Source: Mya arenaria (lineage: Eukaryota > Mollusca > Bivalvia > Myida > Myidae). Taken from it: a stretch of DNA of 64,000 nt. The notes below the pieces were generated by a model that was given only the letters and a program-made list of their open reading frames with translations, was not told where the DNA came from and ran no database searches. The DNA lies in assembly GCF_026914265.1 (NCBI RefSeq), contig NC_069136.1, positions 54,216,658-54,280,657 on the forward strand, given 5' to 3'. Position numbers and translations under genes: made by a program. Shown piece after piece: positions 1 to 13,731 of the stretch; position 1 is the stretch's first letter, and the number at the start of each line of letters is the position of its first letter.

Positions 1-7
1 TCTTTAG

Positions 8-3000
8 AATAATACGGCAAGCTGCAGCCTCCATTGTTGAGAAAGCGTGGATTGGCTATCGTGACCGACAGATGTTCAAGCTGCTGAAACATGCTGTCTG
101 TGCAGCTGTAGGTATCCCTGCATGACCCTGCAGAGAAATAACTTGATCTTGTAAAATAAACATAGCTTTCAGTAACTTAAATTTATGCTTTTAAAAGTAG
201 ATAGATTCACAAATAAAATTGCACAATATACGTTTACACTTCATAGAAGGGTCAAACTTCAAACAATATTAATTTGGTATTTTAGAGCTCTGTGTTCAAT
301 TATTATTTAAAATGTGACAAAATGCTTGAATTCAACAATTTGTTGCCAACATATAATATGTAAGAAACTCCCTTTAGTGGGTATTTGTTTCCTTTGAATG
401 TCGATTTTAAGCCAATCTCAAATTTTAAAATCCCTTTGCAGTTGGTAAAATGGTCAAAATTGTAGTGTTACTGTTGAAAAACAAAAATGTTCACTTTGTT
501 ATGTTAGTAATGGTATGCATCAGTTGTTGGTATGCATTTAGCCTTAATTAACTGTATGTCATGTACTGAGTAATCAAGATGACATTTTTGTAAGGGTAAG
601 CAATTCATTTTAACATTGGTTGTCTGGTTAGCACATTGGATTCTCACCAAGGTGTCCTTGGTTTGACTTTATTGGTTTGTGGTCAACAAGCCAGACAAGT
701 GAGTTTCCACCAGGTACTCTGATTTCCTCTTCAATACATGACCAAACCCTCGCTTAACATTGTGCCAACAAGAGTGACTTAACACAATCATTGTTAAATA
801 AATTAGTTGAAGCTAACCTAACATTGTAATGATTTACAGGAGAACTCTATGTCCAGTGAGATTCTGAGGAAAGTGGCACCAAAGGAGGCGGAGTTTATGA
901 ATGACAGATGCAGCGAGGTCCGAGTACGCTTTAGGTAGGGAGGATAAAGATTTGACCTTAGGTGTGAAAGGTTTAAAAAGACAAAAGAAGTCAGGAGTGG
1001 AAAGGGAAATTCTTTAATTTCAAATAATCAAGTATATAAATTTATGAATTAGGGATGATATGTGTGAAAAATATTCTATAGCATTGAGAGTAGTCTAGTT
1101 ATATGGGTGTCAGTGTCTCGGCCAAGAGGTTGTGGGATTAAGCCCAACAAATGGCACTTGGTTTTCGCTATCCAGACACCAGTGCTGATTTTTATTAAAG
1201 GAAAATAAAATTGAGTGTGATTTTAGCAAATGCATTCTAGCATTTCAGTTGAAAAATGTTAGTACAAACAATGTAGAGGATATTTGTTAGATTTATTTCA
1301 CCAGGTGATTACAGAAAGCAATGTATTACATTTTCAAATTATTATATTTCCTGTGATCATGATCGAAGTATATATTTTGATCTTTTTCTGTTGAAATTCA
1401 ATTTTTTTTTATAAAATTGTTGTGAAATGGAAAATCGTGTGAGAAGCATAACATTGTGAGGTCATCTTGTAATCTCATTACAAAAAACTTGAACTAGGCA
1501 TAATGATCACAATTTGCAACCTTACATTTCAAAAGTAAGATAGGAACCATAATGTCTAAAACAGCAGTGAAAATATTGAGGATATTCAAGAAGGGCCAGA
1601 TCAAAATTCATTTTACAGACTGATTACAGAAAGGAATACTTGTAATATTCTGTGATCACAAGTGAAAGAACAACAAAAACTTACATCAGAATTATTAGAG
1701 CCAAGAAATATAAAAAATAATGCTTTCACTGCAGTGGCTACTGCAGTGTAAATAGCAGTGATATTTTACTGAAACCTTAATAATTAGTGTTCTTACTACA
1801 AGTAATAGTGTCAGCAATGTCTGATCATACCATGTGTATTTTCCAGGTTTGGAGGTGGAGAGTTTCCACCCATGATTTTCTTCAAGGTCTTCATACACTC
1901 TGACGGTAAAGGGGTGAAGTACCTGAGTGGGAAACGTGTCATAAAACCAGCTTCTGGGGTAAGAGAAGTAATCCCAGTTGTGTCAAATTAATGTGGTGAT
2001 TTTTTGGTGACAACATTAAATTTCCCTTATATTTACTTCTTTGCCCAAGAGTTTTAAAGTTTTTAGGCTTTTTTTACGTAGAAAAAGTGCTTGAAATCCT
2101 GTAAGAGAATTGAATTTATGAGAACCGCTGCATAATTGCAAAGGAATTTTATGAGGAGAAGATAAAAAAAAAGCCCCTGTGATATAGAGTAAAACAATAG
2201 CATAGTAAGCTCGTCTGATGTTTTTCAGTAAGAAAACGGGCAGAACTCAATTATTTTTAAAGTCAGAATTATGGGCCTTGCTGTGCATGTATGTATTGTC
2301 TCTGGCAACATGTGTACCAAGTTTCATTTGAAAATCTTGATGAGTTTTAGTCAAGGCCATGGTTAAAGTTAATGTACTATGTTGACACCAATAACAACAC
2401 CAAGGCTATGAGGTTACCTGATTTTCTTTTTGCCGGAAAACAGATGAGCTAATAAAACCAGTGACTTGAAGTGTAAATGTTGACTTCCAGGCTGCAGAAG
2501 ACTCACTGAGACTAATGGGGAACCGGCAGTTTTACAACCAAATGCTTCAGGATGTCATGTTCCAGAAAAAATATAAAATCACTGATGAGATTGATGTCAC
2601 CACACTCAAGGACTATATGCAAGTAAGGACATAATCTAACAGCTGATATCGCAACCTTTATGTTGTATTCTACTAAAATATGCTGAAAATATTTTTTCCT
2701 ATCAGGGGTTTCATTTTGTCTGAAAGTAGCTGGATAAATGCTGAAAATAGGCTGGGGTTTAGGGGACCTCCCACATCAGGTTTCAAAAGAGAAGCAAAAA
2801 AGTAGCTGGATGGGCCGACACTAATTGCCGGGTTTTATAAACGGCTGCCTGGTCATTTTGAAAGCCTGAGCACTCTTTAGAGACTTAGAGCTTAGACTAA
2901 ATCACAAATAACCCTTATCTATTACATGTTTATCGGTGGTATATAGAGATCTATCAGTGAAAATAAAATACTTCACAGCTTCAAACAGTGAAATAACATT

Positions 3001-6000
3001 GTGATATTTTTCACTGTTTTGAAATTTTAGGCTGCCCTTAATTTCAAATCTAATGTCTGAGTGTTCACAGATCTGGGACGCAATTTCAATGACACCGACA
3101 CAGGAAATGATGTTTAGTTTGCACACAACTTGACACGCTTTTCTTAAAAACTATGATTAAATGTTATTTAAGATCCCTTTTAAGTATTTAATAAAAATAC
3201 AATTTGTTGGTTTCAGTGTAGATAGATAGATATCTATTATGATATATGGCCTCCCATCCAATCATTTGTGCAACAAATACATATATCATTCCAACAGGTA
3301 TAACTGGTCATTCAAATTCAAACTTAAGCATGACAATATTAGCCAAACATACACATATCTAACAGAACAAGGTATTAAACTTAATAATTATATAGATAGT
3401 GTATGAATATTATCAGGTGCTTATACCATTATCTGTAAAATATTTATTTCGCAAATTAAAAGCATGGTATACAAATAAAGCTGTATTTTGTATAATCAAT
3501 TCATTTTGACATTACAACAGATTGTAGAATGTTTGTAATGTTGGATAGTCGTAATACAAACGTGGTATGTACTTAACACGTATACTTGAATACAATGGAC
3601 AAACAAGTAGGAAATGAAATTCGTCTTCTACAATCCATTCATAATATAGACAATAGCGATATTCCTTATCGATTCCATAATGCCTTCCCTTTTCTATCAT
3701 GAGATTATGACATGAACTCATAAATCTTGCAAAACAGCTTCTTATTTTTTTAATATCTATAACATAGACATATTTTTCAACTTCATATTTATTTTTAAAG
3801 TTAGCATAATGAAACAATTTTCTATTTGAGAAAACATTTTCCCTCCAGTTTTGTACATACTGATCCTTAAGCCTTTGAACATATTGATACAAAAACAGTT
3901 TTTTTATTAAGATGGCAATATATTTTACCAAAAGTAAGTATTTCACTTGTTGAAATATAGCTTTTGGTGCTTTCTCAGTGAAACATATCATGATCTTACG
4001 TTGAGACAAAACAATTACCGTCTCTTATTTATGCTTCATAATAGCAATTGGAAAAGTGATATAAACCATGCTATTAAAAATTACCTATTTATATGAACAG
4101 GTTTCCATATGATATGTCATGTGAGGACACCCTGTCTTATTACCTCATGAAATCAAAGAATCTTAAAGCTGAATTGAATTTCAATAAAGTTTGTGCCAAT
4201 TATGTAATGAATTCTCACATATCCATTTAGCTATAACCTTTTTAGAATTAAATGCTTCAAACAATCATATATATCTTTTGATTAAAAACCATAAATTGAC
4301 TAAAAATACATAAAAAGTTTACAAATTTGGCAGTTGAAATTTGAAACCAATTAATCAAACAAAATTTCTATCATTCTCTGTCAAATTCATTATGTTCTTC
4401 ACAGCCTGATACTATTTGCCCTTGAGACTCTCCCTCTAAGCACCCAGTCCCTCTTCAGCAGCACCCTGCCCTTTTTTAAACCCTGGCGAAAACCCTAATC
4501 CTTCTGTTAATTTTTCAGTATCTAACTAATATAGATGAGACTCCTGCCAAAATGGGAGGCAAAGAAAACTACTGGAGGAAACTTACATTGGATGGTAAGA
4601 ATTAAAGATCTCAGTTACAACCCTTGAAATTTGATTCTTTATTATTCTTTAAAGTTCTATCCCACCCTATGTTTTGGTTTATAGAATAAGGTTCAGGCAA
4701 CTGATTTCGCTAAGGACATGGTTTATATGTCTGTGACTTTGCTTGTTGAAATATTATGTTTAAATCTGTTATGCTTAAGATATTTAAAAAAACAACAACT
4801 GAAACCTGTATTTATGTTCGTATGTGTTATTTCAGTTCTACCACGACACACAGTATTCTACGACATCATAGACTTCCTGTACAACCACCGGATGACCCCC
4901 CGACTGAGGGATGAAATACCCCTGCTGGTCACACGGCCTATAACACAAGATATACAGATACAACACATCAGGGCTGTCACAGAAATGAGGTAAGAAAAAT
5001 ACAAATTCATGCAATATTGTTTTTGGAAGCTATTTAAAACATAATGAGCTAATCAAACTTTGTCTAAGAAGTTTAAATCTTAAAGTCTTCTGGAGCAAAT
5101 GCGCAATTGGTGTTTTCATTTGTTTGATAGTTGTATAATTATGCTAAGGGAAGGCTTTTTTATTGTAGTACATGTGTTCATGAAACATTCATTTCAAATT
5201 AAAGATATGAAAATCATTTCAATTTCCCATGTAAAACAATGTTTAGTTTGATATATATATTTAAAAATAAAGTACCCAGAATGGAGAAATATAGCCGAAA
5301 GACTAGGGCCCATGTTTACAAACACCCTTAATGCACCAGTCAATTGTAACCAGACAGCTTCCCAGGTCCGGGGAATAGCGTGGACTTTGACTTTCGGTCC
5401 AGCCAATCCCGGGTAAAATCTCCGCCATATAACCCCGCACCCCAGGGATCCTAGGTTAGGCCCATTCCCTGCTATATTTTTGCGAAGACAAAACCACTGC
5501 ATTCACCTGGCACTGCGGGGCCACCTGGAAGGTAAAAACTAAATGGCCCATTTCCCCGGCTATCCCCGGTATACCCCTGGGACCTTGGGAGGCCATGGTT
5601 ACAATTGACTGGTGCATAAGTGTGAGTCTGAGAATTAATGTTTTATTCCACTTTAGGAGCCCAGATGTACCAATGCCCACACCAAAGTCAAAGATGTCTG
5701 GAATACAGAGTCAGATATCTGGTAGACGTTCCAAGCAGGCACGTATGCGTGCCATGAAGATGCGAAAGATGTATGGATTGGATAGGGTGGGTAACTTGGT
5801 AGCTAAGAACCTTATCTTATAGCAGAATATTAATTTGTTTTATAGTAACATGTGGATTTGGAAAAAACAATGGAGGGGACGGCAGTTTTATCTATTTGAG
5901 ATGAGACATATTATGGGGTGATCTTTTCAACAGTCGTATTGAACAGTAACTTTTTCAAAACAATATTTCTCAGTAGAAATGAAACATTTTGAAAGGTATA

Positions 6001-8018
6001 GTTTGATTTATGAGTTCAGACCAAGTTTATTTGATTTTACAATGAAAACATTTAATTTCCATTTTAACATTGACCTTATAGTTTACTAATCATATAAGAA
6101 GACAACCCCCCCCACTTCACAATGCGTTTTGACTTAGAAATGAAATAAACAACGCCATAAAAGTGAAGCCACAATTTGGCATAGAAATTATGGAATGAGG
6201 TTAGCATAATCAGTATGTAAACATGTAGAATATGATTTTTTATGTACTATTAAAATAGGTTACATATTTATAACTGATTTTTTTTTATCTACTGGTATTT
6301 TGCCATACGCACATTGATAAAATGACCCCATTCAAACAATCATAAAAACAAACTATTTCATAGCACTTTTTTCACTAGCAGATGTATGTAGGTTTCAGAC
6401 CCTCATTTATTATATGCAATGTAAATGTAGTAGGTGTGGTTCACGTTCCTTACAGTTCTTGGTGAATGCAACTCTTTTGTTTTGAAATTTGTTACTTTAG
6501 TATGTTGTGTATTATAACTTGTTTTATGAATAAATGATCTTGATTGAATTTTGTAGTAGCTATAGTTGATGTTGAACACTGGAAAATGTAACAACTTTTT
6601 GATTGAACACTGGCCATGTTATTAAAGTTGTTAAATCAGAAATAAAAAAAAATATATTGACTAATGTGTTTTAATGATAAAATCAAAAACTTTTTAAGGA
6701 TAAAATATTGTGAATTTTCCAGTGTTCATTGAGAATAATTAACTAAATATTAACAGTATTTAACATTTACACAGCATGAGTCAACCCTCACTGTAAGGTT
6801 GCCTCTGTTAGCTCTAAGGGAGGTAAGACTGGTGGCAGTATCACTGTAAAGGGATGAAACTCTTGTCAAGGGACATTATTGTTATTATGTTGGAAAGGTT
6901 GATTTATATCTCTTGTAAAGGGGCTTAATTTTGTTTTAAAACAACTTTGTTTTCAATGTTAAGGGAAAATAACATTTGAAATGGGACTTAATTCTTTCCT
7001 AAGGGATTTAGTTATGTTGTTAAAGAATACAGTATTTTTTAATATGGGACATAAATATTGTAAGACTCACGCTAAAGTTGTAAAGGGATGCAATACATTG
7101 TTTTGTTTTACTTAAAATTGAAATTATGCTTTGAAGGACACAATTGCATTTTGAAAGGGACATAATTCTGTATTTTACAAAGTGCAAACTGAGAATTCTG
7201 TGCTTGTAAAATTTAAATGATATATTTCTGTGGTGTATGGACATAATTTTCTTGTTGAAGGACATATGTATTTGTGTTTTCCATGGAAATAACAGTGTTA
7301 TAAAGGTGGGATAGGGGATTTTCTAAATTGATGTTTTTCTATTATTAAGCTAATTATGAAATTATTGTGTTTCTTGTAAAGGAATCTTCCATAATTTTCT
7401 GAAAAGTCATGATTTGTATATTACTTTTAATAACGTTGTAGTTTTATTGTCTTTATGTCTAAGATAACAAATTGGATGGCATTGATGTTGTAATTGAAAA
7501 TTGTTGGTCTTTAAAAATTTAAATGTTAAACTTCATTACGATAGAAATACTAATGATGTTCATAATGTCATTAGCGTAACTAAGATACCTACAATAAAAA
7601 TTGTTATTGGGTAAAAACGAATTAGTTATTTGAATTTTTCAATTGAATTTTTCAAGTTTCCAACATATCTGAGTCAATTTTGCTATTAATCTGTACTCCT
7701 TTAACGTCACAGACCCTAATTTAAGGTGTATAAGGTATAAGATAAATTGTCTAATTTAATCCCATAAAGCACATCTTTAAGCACCTTGATTTTATTCCTT
7801 ATATTCCTCAGGAGGACGTGCTGGACTCCCGGGGACAGACAGCAGTATCAGAGGAGCCTGAGGATTATTTCGACAAGTACGGGATAACAGGTGAATATGG
7901 GGAAGAGGGCGACCAATGGGAGCGGGAGGCGAGGAAGTTGTATGAGTGGACGCAGGAACTGTCCTTTAATGACGACTTGATGGGGACACCCAGACTTATA
8001 TCTGGAAATATATCTTGA
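8..8018 (+). CDS. CXorf58-like: C11orf65/CXorf58-family protein, 3' eight exons
   Basis: Partial gene; the 5' end lies before the window. Exons read from GT/AG junctions with consistent phase are 8-107, 840-934, 1847-1958, 2491-2622, 4519-4594, 4836-4989, 5657-5786 and 7812-8018 (TGA at 8016). The joined product begins with an IQ-like helix (QAAASIVEKAW..RDRQMFKLLKHAVCAA) and continues with EILRKVAP, a block around FGGGEFPPMIFFKVFIHSDG, then LPRHTVFYDII, TRPITQDIQ and a basic stretch GRRSKQARMRAMKMRKMYG. These blocks follow human CXorf58 in order. The acidic C-terminus with WEREARKLYEWTQEL..F recalls the related C11orf65. The biochemical role of this family is not established as far as I know. 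The donor at 5787 (GTGGGT) is weak but keeps phase; an alternative GT at 5791 would break it. Introns carry LINE and MITE insertions. Confidence 0.8.
2905..3115. repeat. Dispersed repeat in intron 4, shared with 20.1 and 25.5 kb
   Basis: The stretch resembles 20140-20300 and 25525-25700: a segment like GGTGGTTTATAGAGATTTAT, then ATCAGTGAAAA, a CACTGTTTGAAATTTT block, TTTCAAAT and a CACAGA block, in the same order and orientation. It is therefore an interspersed element rather than part of the gene. No protein-coding content is visible. Confidence 0.6.
3480..4010 (-). mobile_element. Non-LTR retrotransposon 3' fragment (RT C-terminal region)
   Basis: On the minus strand 4009-3512 stays open for 165 codons and ends with a block typical of the C-terminus of LINE ORF2 proteins: MSSCHNLMIEKGRH, then YCLYYE, EDEFHFLLVCPLYSSIR and a run to the stop. 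The expected second cysteine of the zinc-knuckle-like C..C is lost (YCLYYE). It sits in antisense orientation inside intron 4 of the CXorf58-like gene. Without the RT core or endonuclease it is a 5'-truncated dead copy. Confidence 0.65.
5329..5618. mobile_element. MITE-like element with terminal inverted repeats, in intron 6
   Basis: The left end reads ATGCACCAGTCAATTGTAAC from about 5331 and the right end is its reverse complement, GTTACAATTGACTGGTGCAT, ending at 5617. Both termini continue into imperfectly matching CCAGG/CCTGG-rich sequence. The interior of about 240 bp is GC-richer than the flanks and has no convincing protein. This fits a non-autonomous DNA transposon of about 290 bp inserted shortly before the 5657 acceptor. 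Confidence 0.75.
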
Positions 8019-8154
8019 TACTGTGATATTTGTGTTGAAATGAGCATTTGTTTTGAAGAATTATTGTCAGTGTATTTTTTTGCAATTATATTGAAATTTT
8101 ATGTCACATAAGAGTTACTTCAAGTTTGTTTGATTTATTTATTTTATTAATATT

Positions 8155-8160
8155 AATAAA
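8155..8160 (+). terminator. Polyadenylation signal of the CXorf58-like gene
   Basis: AATAAA lies 137 bp after the TGA stop, in AT-rich sequence, the first canonical signal downstream of the last exon. Confidence 0.55.
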
Positions 8161-10196
8161 CTGGTTTTAATTGTTGTTAAGGGAAGTGGAGCATGATTTG
8201 AAATGATAAATACAGGTATAATATCGCGTTGAATTAGAAATATAACTTTTACCTCACCAAAAAATTGTTGAGTATGTGAATTCTCATGTTGATTTGTCAT
8301 ATACTTAACATATAATAACAGGTATTTTGATTTTGTAATTATCTGGAAATTATATGTCACAAGTTTTTACCAAATAATGACTATTTGTTAAAGTATTTTT
8401 GTGTTCCAATAATACCTTTAACAAAAGATTTTGCTCGCATTTTTGCTTTAAGCTGTCCATAAGTGGGATAAAATATGTGACGATACTGCTCCTTATAATT
8501 TTTTTATAAATGTAATTTTTCTCAAAGTTAATTAAAGTATTATTAGTTAGAAAATGGGCCAATAGCTCAGTACTGTTAAAATGAACAACGTTGTTAACAC
8601 TAGCATTGTTAACTTGGTGTTAAGGTGATTTTTTTGCAACATGCTCATATGTTTAGATAAAACAAGTTCAGCTAAAATAGGTGTCTCAAACATTTGTAGA
8701 TATACTGTCAATCAGAAATTAGTCCATTTTAGTTATATAAGAGATGTGAAAGTTAACAACAATAATGTTGACAACGTTTTCTTGCTAACAATGATAATGT
8801 TTACAGTGATATCATTTACAACAATGACATAAACAGCGTTGACGTTGACAGCATTGACCTTATTAACATTTACATATATAGTATTGTTAGCTTCAACAAA
8901 ATTCTGAACAATCAGCCATATCTAAGTTTATTTGACGTTGCTTGACACAAAAGAAGCTCTAATCATAAAATCGTCATACTTATCCCGCAACATGCTGATT
9001 ATGGGTTTTATGTTATGCATTTTAGCATTTTATTGAAATTTGTACAGCACTTATTGTTTTGTTATATATTTTTATTTCATTTGAAATTTGTGAATATAAC
9101 GTATGTTCAATAAAATCAGAAACGGTACCAGCTGTATTTGTGCACATATTTAGTCACATATATCATAAACATTTGAAATAATAATTATTTTCTTCATACG
9201 ATGTATATTTCAGCCATTTGTCATGATCGGGGTTGGTTACAGTTTTCGCTGGAAGGCTGTCACTGTGGCTAAAGCTACCTTGGTGTTTAGCTCCCCAGGT
9301 CCCTATTTCTCAAAAAAATCTTATTCATAACATATCCTTTTATATTAAACCAAATTAGTTACTTTAAGTAGATGTTTCAACATAAGAAATAGTTATTACT
9401 TATTAAATTCACAATGTTTTTCCTTAAAGGTTTAATAAGTTAGCATTAACTGAGCAATATATTCCAAAACAAAAATAGTAAGCTTAGATTGGATGTTAAC
9501 CTTCAACTTTATCAACAGTCTGTATGTTAACACTCTTGGGGCATTATTTCATAAAATAATTATGCAACTTGGCCATATTGTGTTTCTATGTCATGCTAGG
9601 CAAAGTCAGGTCAAATCATATATTCAAGTCATATGTGTAAACATGCATACCAATTGGTTAATTATTAGAAAAAGGTACTCGCAAGAAGCAACAATTTCTT
9701 TCTAATGTATTACCATAACACTTATCCAAAATATGTGTCCCCACAAAATATAGGTCGAATTTGATTATGGATCATGTATTTCAAGGGTCGGTTACCAGGT
9801 CAAAGGTTTTAAGGCACTTGCTAACACTGCTAATAGGCAATATTTTTATATGTATGAAGGACCGATGAAGGTGGCGCTGTATTGTTATGAACTCAATATC
9901 TAACCTCAGCAGAATGTGTGCTTTAATTGAACTCAACGCTGATCTCACATGAACCAAACTATGGCTTGAATTAATTATAACAATCTACATACATAATTCA
10001 CATCGAACGGTTTCATAAACAATCTGACGTATGAAACTGGACAATAAAGTGTGCATAGTCATATATGAATACATAATGTATTACAGCGCACGTATGTGGA
10101 ACGGTTGCTTTTGCGTTTGAAAACTACCAAGTAGCTCATATACAGCAGGAGAGACTTACAAAAACAAATACACAAACGAAATACCAGATACAGACG
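8161..10196. other. Intergenic, no gene seen
   Basis: AT-rich sequence between the CXorf58-like and stanniocalcin-like genes. At 8575-8900 there is a degenerate run of GTTAAC/AACAATG-type words without a clear period. I see no exon with both splice signals and no recognisable protein. The last few hundred bases before 10197 presumably hold the next promoter, but no TATA box can be assigned with confidence. Confidence 0.5.
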
Positions 10197-13100
10197 ATGA
10201 AGCCTAATTTAGTATCCAAAGTGTTTTTAACACTTTTTGCATCGTTCGCCTTTGGGGCAAGCGTCGAATCAAACTGTGACGCCGAAAATGGACCCGATGG
10301 AGCAGCGGTATGTGTGAGATCTGGGCTCCTGGGTACGCTCGTGGGGAGGCGTCAGTGGGCGGCATGTGTGAGGGGCGATTACATCGAGTCGGCGTCAGGA
10401 GGAAACCGGAAATGTCCAAACTCAGACACGTATTGTCTTTATAAGTGTAAAGATGAGCTAAAGTATGCTGGAATTGCACTAAGTAAGAACATCTATTTAC
10501 TTTTTAAAAAGCGCAATTTATCAGCGTTGCTACGAAAAGACAAAACGAACACTTATGCAGATAAGTGTAAAAAAAATTGGGAAGTGTTATTACAGTAAGA
10601 GAAAACATTAAAACCTGATTAACTGATTTAGTAATAATATGTATGATGATTTGTCGTTTAGTTTTGGTTAACTGTGAATTTTAAATAATCATTTGGAATT
10701 TTAGCTGGCTTGTGCGATTGTGATCCTGAATCAGTGGAGAGGAATGTGACCAGTTTGCCGGACCGATGTTACAGCCCGGACAATGAGGACTGCTCCTGGT
10801 TTAAAGAATGTCTACAGGTGAATACAACTATATTGCATATTAAGAAATCCCGAATTGAATCAAACGCATTTGATGTAATAGTTATATAATATGAATTTAA
10901 ATCTTAATGATTAAGAATGCTCGGGGCGAGCGTAGCGAACGAGCCTTTCTGTATCATTAAGATTTTACTTCAGGAAACTGACTTAGAATTCAACCGCAAT
11001 GGCTTTCACATTGTCATGGAAAAATCTGACACAGGGAGTGTGATTTGGACGAGTGGCATTAGGCGGACCAATCAACACCCACCCATTAATTTTTTAATGA
11101 TTAAGCCCAGCCCTTAATAATTGCCTTATCCTTGGCGGTACATGCAGGTCGTATTCTAAATCATCTTAGCATACAACCTGCAGTTTCAGCCTATGAACTA
11201 CCAGTTGTCCGTTGCTATCCGCCATGACCTCCAACAATCTGCACGTAGCAACAATAGTGTAATACGCCGATTTCTATATATATTTCAAACTATTTTCCTC
11301 ATAACCTCAAAATGTATTTTTTTCGTTATTGTAACCGTACAGAATATACATTAGTACATTTTCCGTTAGTCTTAAAAAGAAAATAACTATTTAAGTGTAT
11401 AATTTTGACGATATATTGTCATTTATTTTTATTTCTAATTTGGTCTCCTGATTGTGCGTAAAGTTTAAATTTAACACGTTCACGTTTGCTTTTAAGTTTG
11501 TTACCTTTTTAGGGAACATACAACTCAGTTTAAAATTATTTGAGTTATATTTGTTTTAATTTTAGATAAAATATCTTATATCATATAACTGAAGGTCACA
11601 AAAAGTATATACATGTACGTACTTCTCGGCCATGGAGGCTTCTGACAGTACACGGTTATTAAAGAACATTTCATTGTATCATGCGAATTCATTGGAAAAA
11701 CAGTTGTCTCCCCTGCCTGATGCATATTCATTTAAACTAGATTTCATTTTGTCAGTCAATTGTTCCACGGTTTTTATGAAGTATAACATGGTTGCCGACG
11801 GGGATAATGCTAGAAGGTTCCATCACCTTCCATAGTTGAATGTCGGTTTGTACCTTCCGACATTAAACCCATTGTATTTTGTAGCTATCCTTTGGAAATG
11901 TTTTATGTGAAGGAAGGTATGAATATGTAAAACATATACCGAACAGACAAATTGTTTTGGAATATTGCAGGCCATATCATTTCCGATTGCATAATGAACA
12001 AAATACAAATTGCAATAACTTTACCTCTACCATATTTTTAGAAAATAAACAACATTTTCAGCCAATGAAATTGCATGAAGTAGTAGACTTTATCATTAAG
12101 ACTGTCAACTTTCGCGCGTGATCAATGGTCCATCTTTAGCCAATCATCCGATACATACTCCCTGCGTCAGATTTTGCGTTGACGATGTATCAGCCAATAA
12201 GGTTGTATTCTAGTGAGCCGGTTAGATGACCTGAATTAAAATCGAAATGATTAATTAATTAGCATCAGCTTCGTTTTCTTCGTTTTCTTAAGAAACAACA
12301 TGTGTTCAAACGATTTGTTGTCTATGTAAGATTTCATTAACGTTTTCCGTTCCGTTCGTTTCGAATCGCATACACAAAGCAATTTATTTTTATTTAAAAT
12401 TGTTAAAATAAGCTCACTACCAAGTTTATAATTTAATAACAACCTATTTTGGATCATTTAGGCTTATGTTACTGTTTGAAATGAAATAATAATAGTTTTA
12501 CGTTGACCCCAGGGTCAGTTCCCCTGTACCGACGAAGATGGCGCAGCCTTCGTTGCAGATGCGGGTGAACGCTGGTGCCGACTGTTTTCAAAAGGAACCG
12601 AAAAACTGGACGCGGTTGGTCGAACATGGGTCGGCGAGGTACGACAATGTCTGCAGAAGTCCATGATCCCGTTTTTCCGGCCGTATATCCAGCCTGAGTG
12701 TACAGAAGCTAAACAGGTCACATTCGACTTACATAAACGCTGCTATGCGGAACCATCACCCTACGCTCCAAAGATTTGCGACGTTGGATTCGACAATTGG
12801 ATCAAGGTTATGGGAATTGTGAAAATTGCACTTACTAAACAGACATGGTTGTCTGGTAGCGAAGAATCAAATGAAGCCCTTGCCGATGCAGCAGCAGAGT
12901 TGATTGAAAAGTGTGGCTGGGATGTTTCGAAGTATAAAATACTTCGCCTAAAACTGAAACGGATCGGGCAGCGAATAATGCAATTTATACCCAAACTCCC
13001 ATTTATCATTGGTAAGCGTATCCGAAACGCCTTAAGAGCAAAATTCAGCATTGACAAGTATTTGGTTATCACGTTTCATCTAAAAGACAGCAGCAAACAA

Positions 13101-13493
13101 AAGCGCAGCGTTGATGAGGGCGAGTTTTCGTCAGTTTACGTCATGGTTTTGTCAAGGGAACAGTATGACCTACACTACAGTGAAAATGACCTTGGCATCG
13201 AATCCAGCAGTTTATCCTCTATCTACAAGTACGTGATCAAAGAAATAGAGAGCGGCAACCTTAGGACGGATCCGTCTGACGATTACGAAGTTGAAGCATA
13301 CACAATGTGTGATGACGTCACTTGCTCTAATCCACAAAATGCCATAAACCGTTCGATTGAGGATCTTACTCCGGGTCAAACGGCGCTTATTGTATTAATG
13401 GCGATTGTATGCGTCCTTTTGGTTGGCGTCGGTGCGTTTTATTGTGCTCGTCGCCCATCAGCCGTCTACAAAGAAAAATACACTAAATTTTAG
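10197..13493 (+). CDS. Membrane-anchored stanniocalcin-like protein
   Basis: Three exons, 10197-10482, 10705-10817 and 12513-13493, joined in phase (1 then 0), give a 459-residue protein. Residues 1 to about 22 (MKPNLVSKVFLTLFASFAFG) look like a signal peptide. The ectodomain is cysteine-rich (CVRSG, WAACVRGD, CLYKCKDE, LCDCDPES, CSWFKECLQ). From exon 3 on, the pattern FPC..DG...AGERWCRLF...EKLDAVGRTWVGEVRQCL....PFF...ECT...FDLHKRCY follows stanniocalcin: a cysteine, an aromatic-rich helix, a GK/GR-x-[FW]-V-x-E segment, C, C and CY. Stanniocalcins are normally secreted glycoprotein hormones involved in calcium and phosphate balance. Here a hydrophobic stretch near the C-terminus (TALIVLMAIVCVLLVGVGAF) followed by CARRP..YKEKYTKF predicts a type I membrane protein. 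NVT in exon 2 is a potential N-glycosylation site. The gene is complete and undisrupted. The domain call rests on pattern, not on a search. Confidence 0.65.
10899..10965. repeat. Perfect 13-bp inverted repeat around a GC-rich core, in intron 2
   Basis: AAATCTTAATGAT at 10899-10911 is matched by its exact reverse complement at 10953-10965. The 41-bp core contains GGGCGAGCGTAGCGAACGAG, much richer in GC than the surroundings. It may be one end of, or a whole, tiny non-autonomous element; further TTAATGATTAAG-like words recur near 11093 and 12092 in the same intron. Confidence 0.6.
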
Positions 13494-13731
13494 GCCAACA
13501 ACGACGGGAGGGAAGACAAAATAGAAAGTTAGATCTTCAAAATTAACATGGACCATAAATTAGTGTTACTTTGCTGCTCAAAGTACTAAAAAGAATTGAA
13601 AGTATCTCTACAAGTATTTTCTACATTGTAAAAGACACTATAACCATCTTATCCGTTTAGCTTTTCCCATCTTTTTGTAATCTTAAGTAATCTAGTGTAT
13701 CCGGACCGTTATGTTAAGAATGGAAAAAGAC

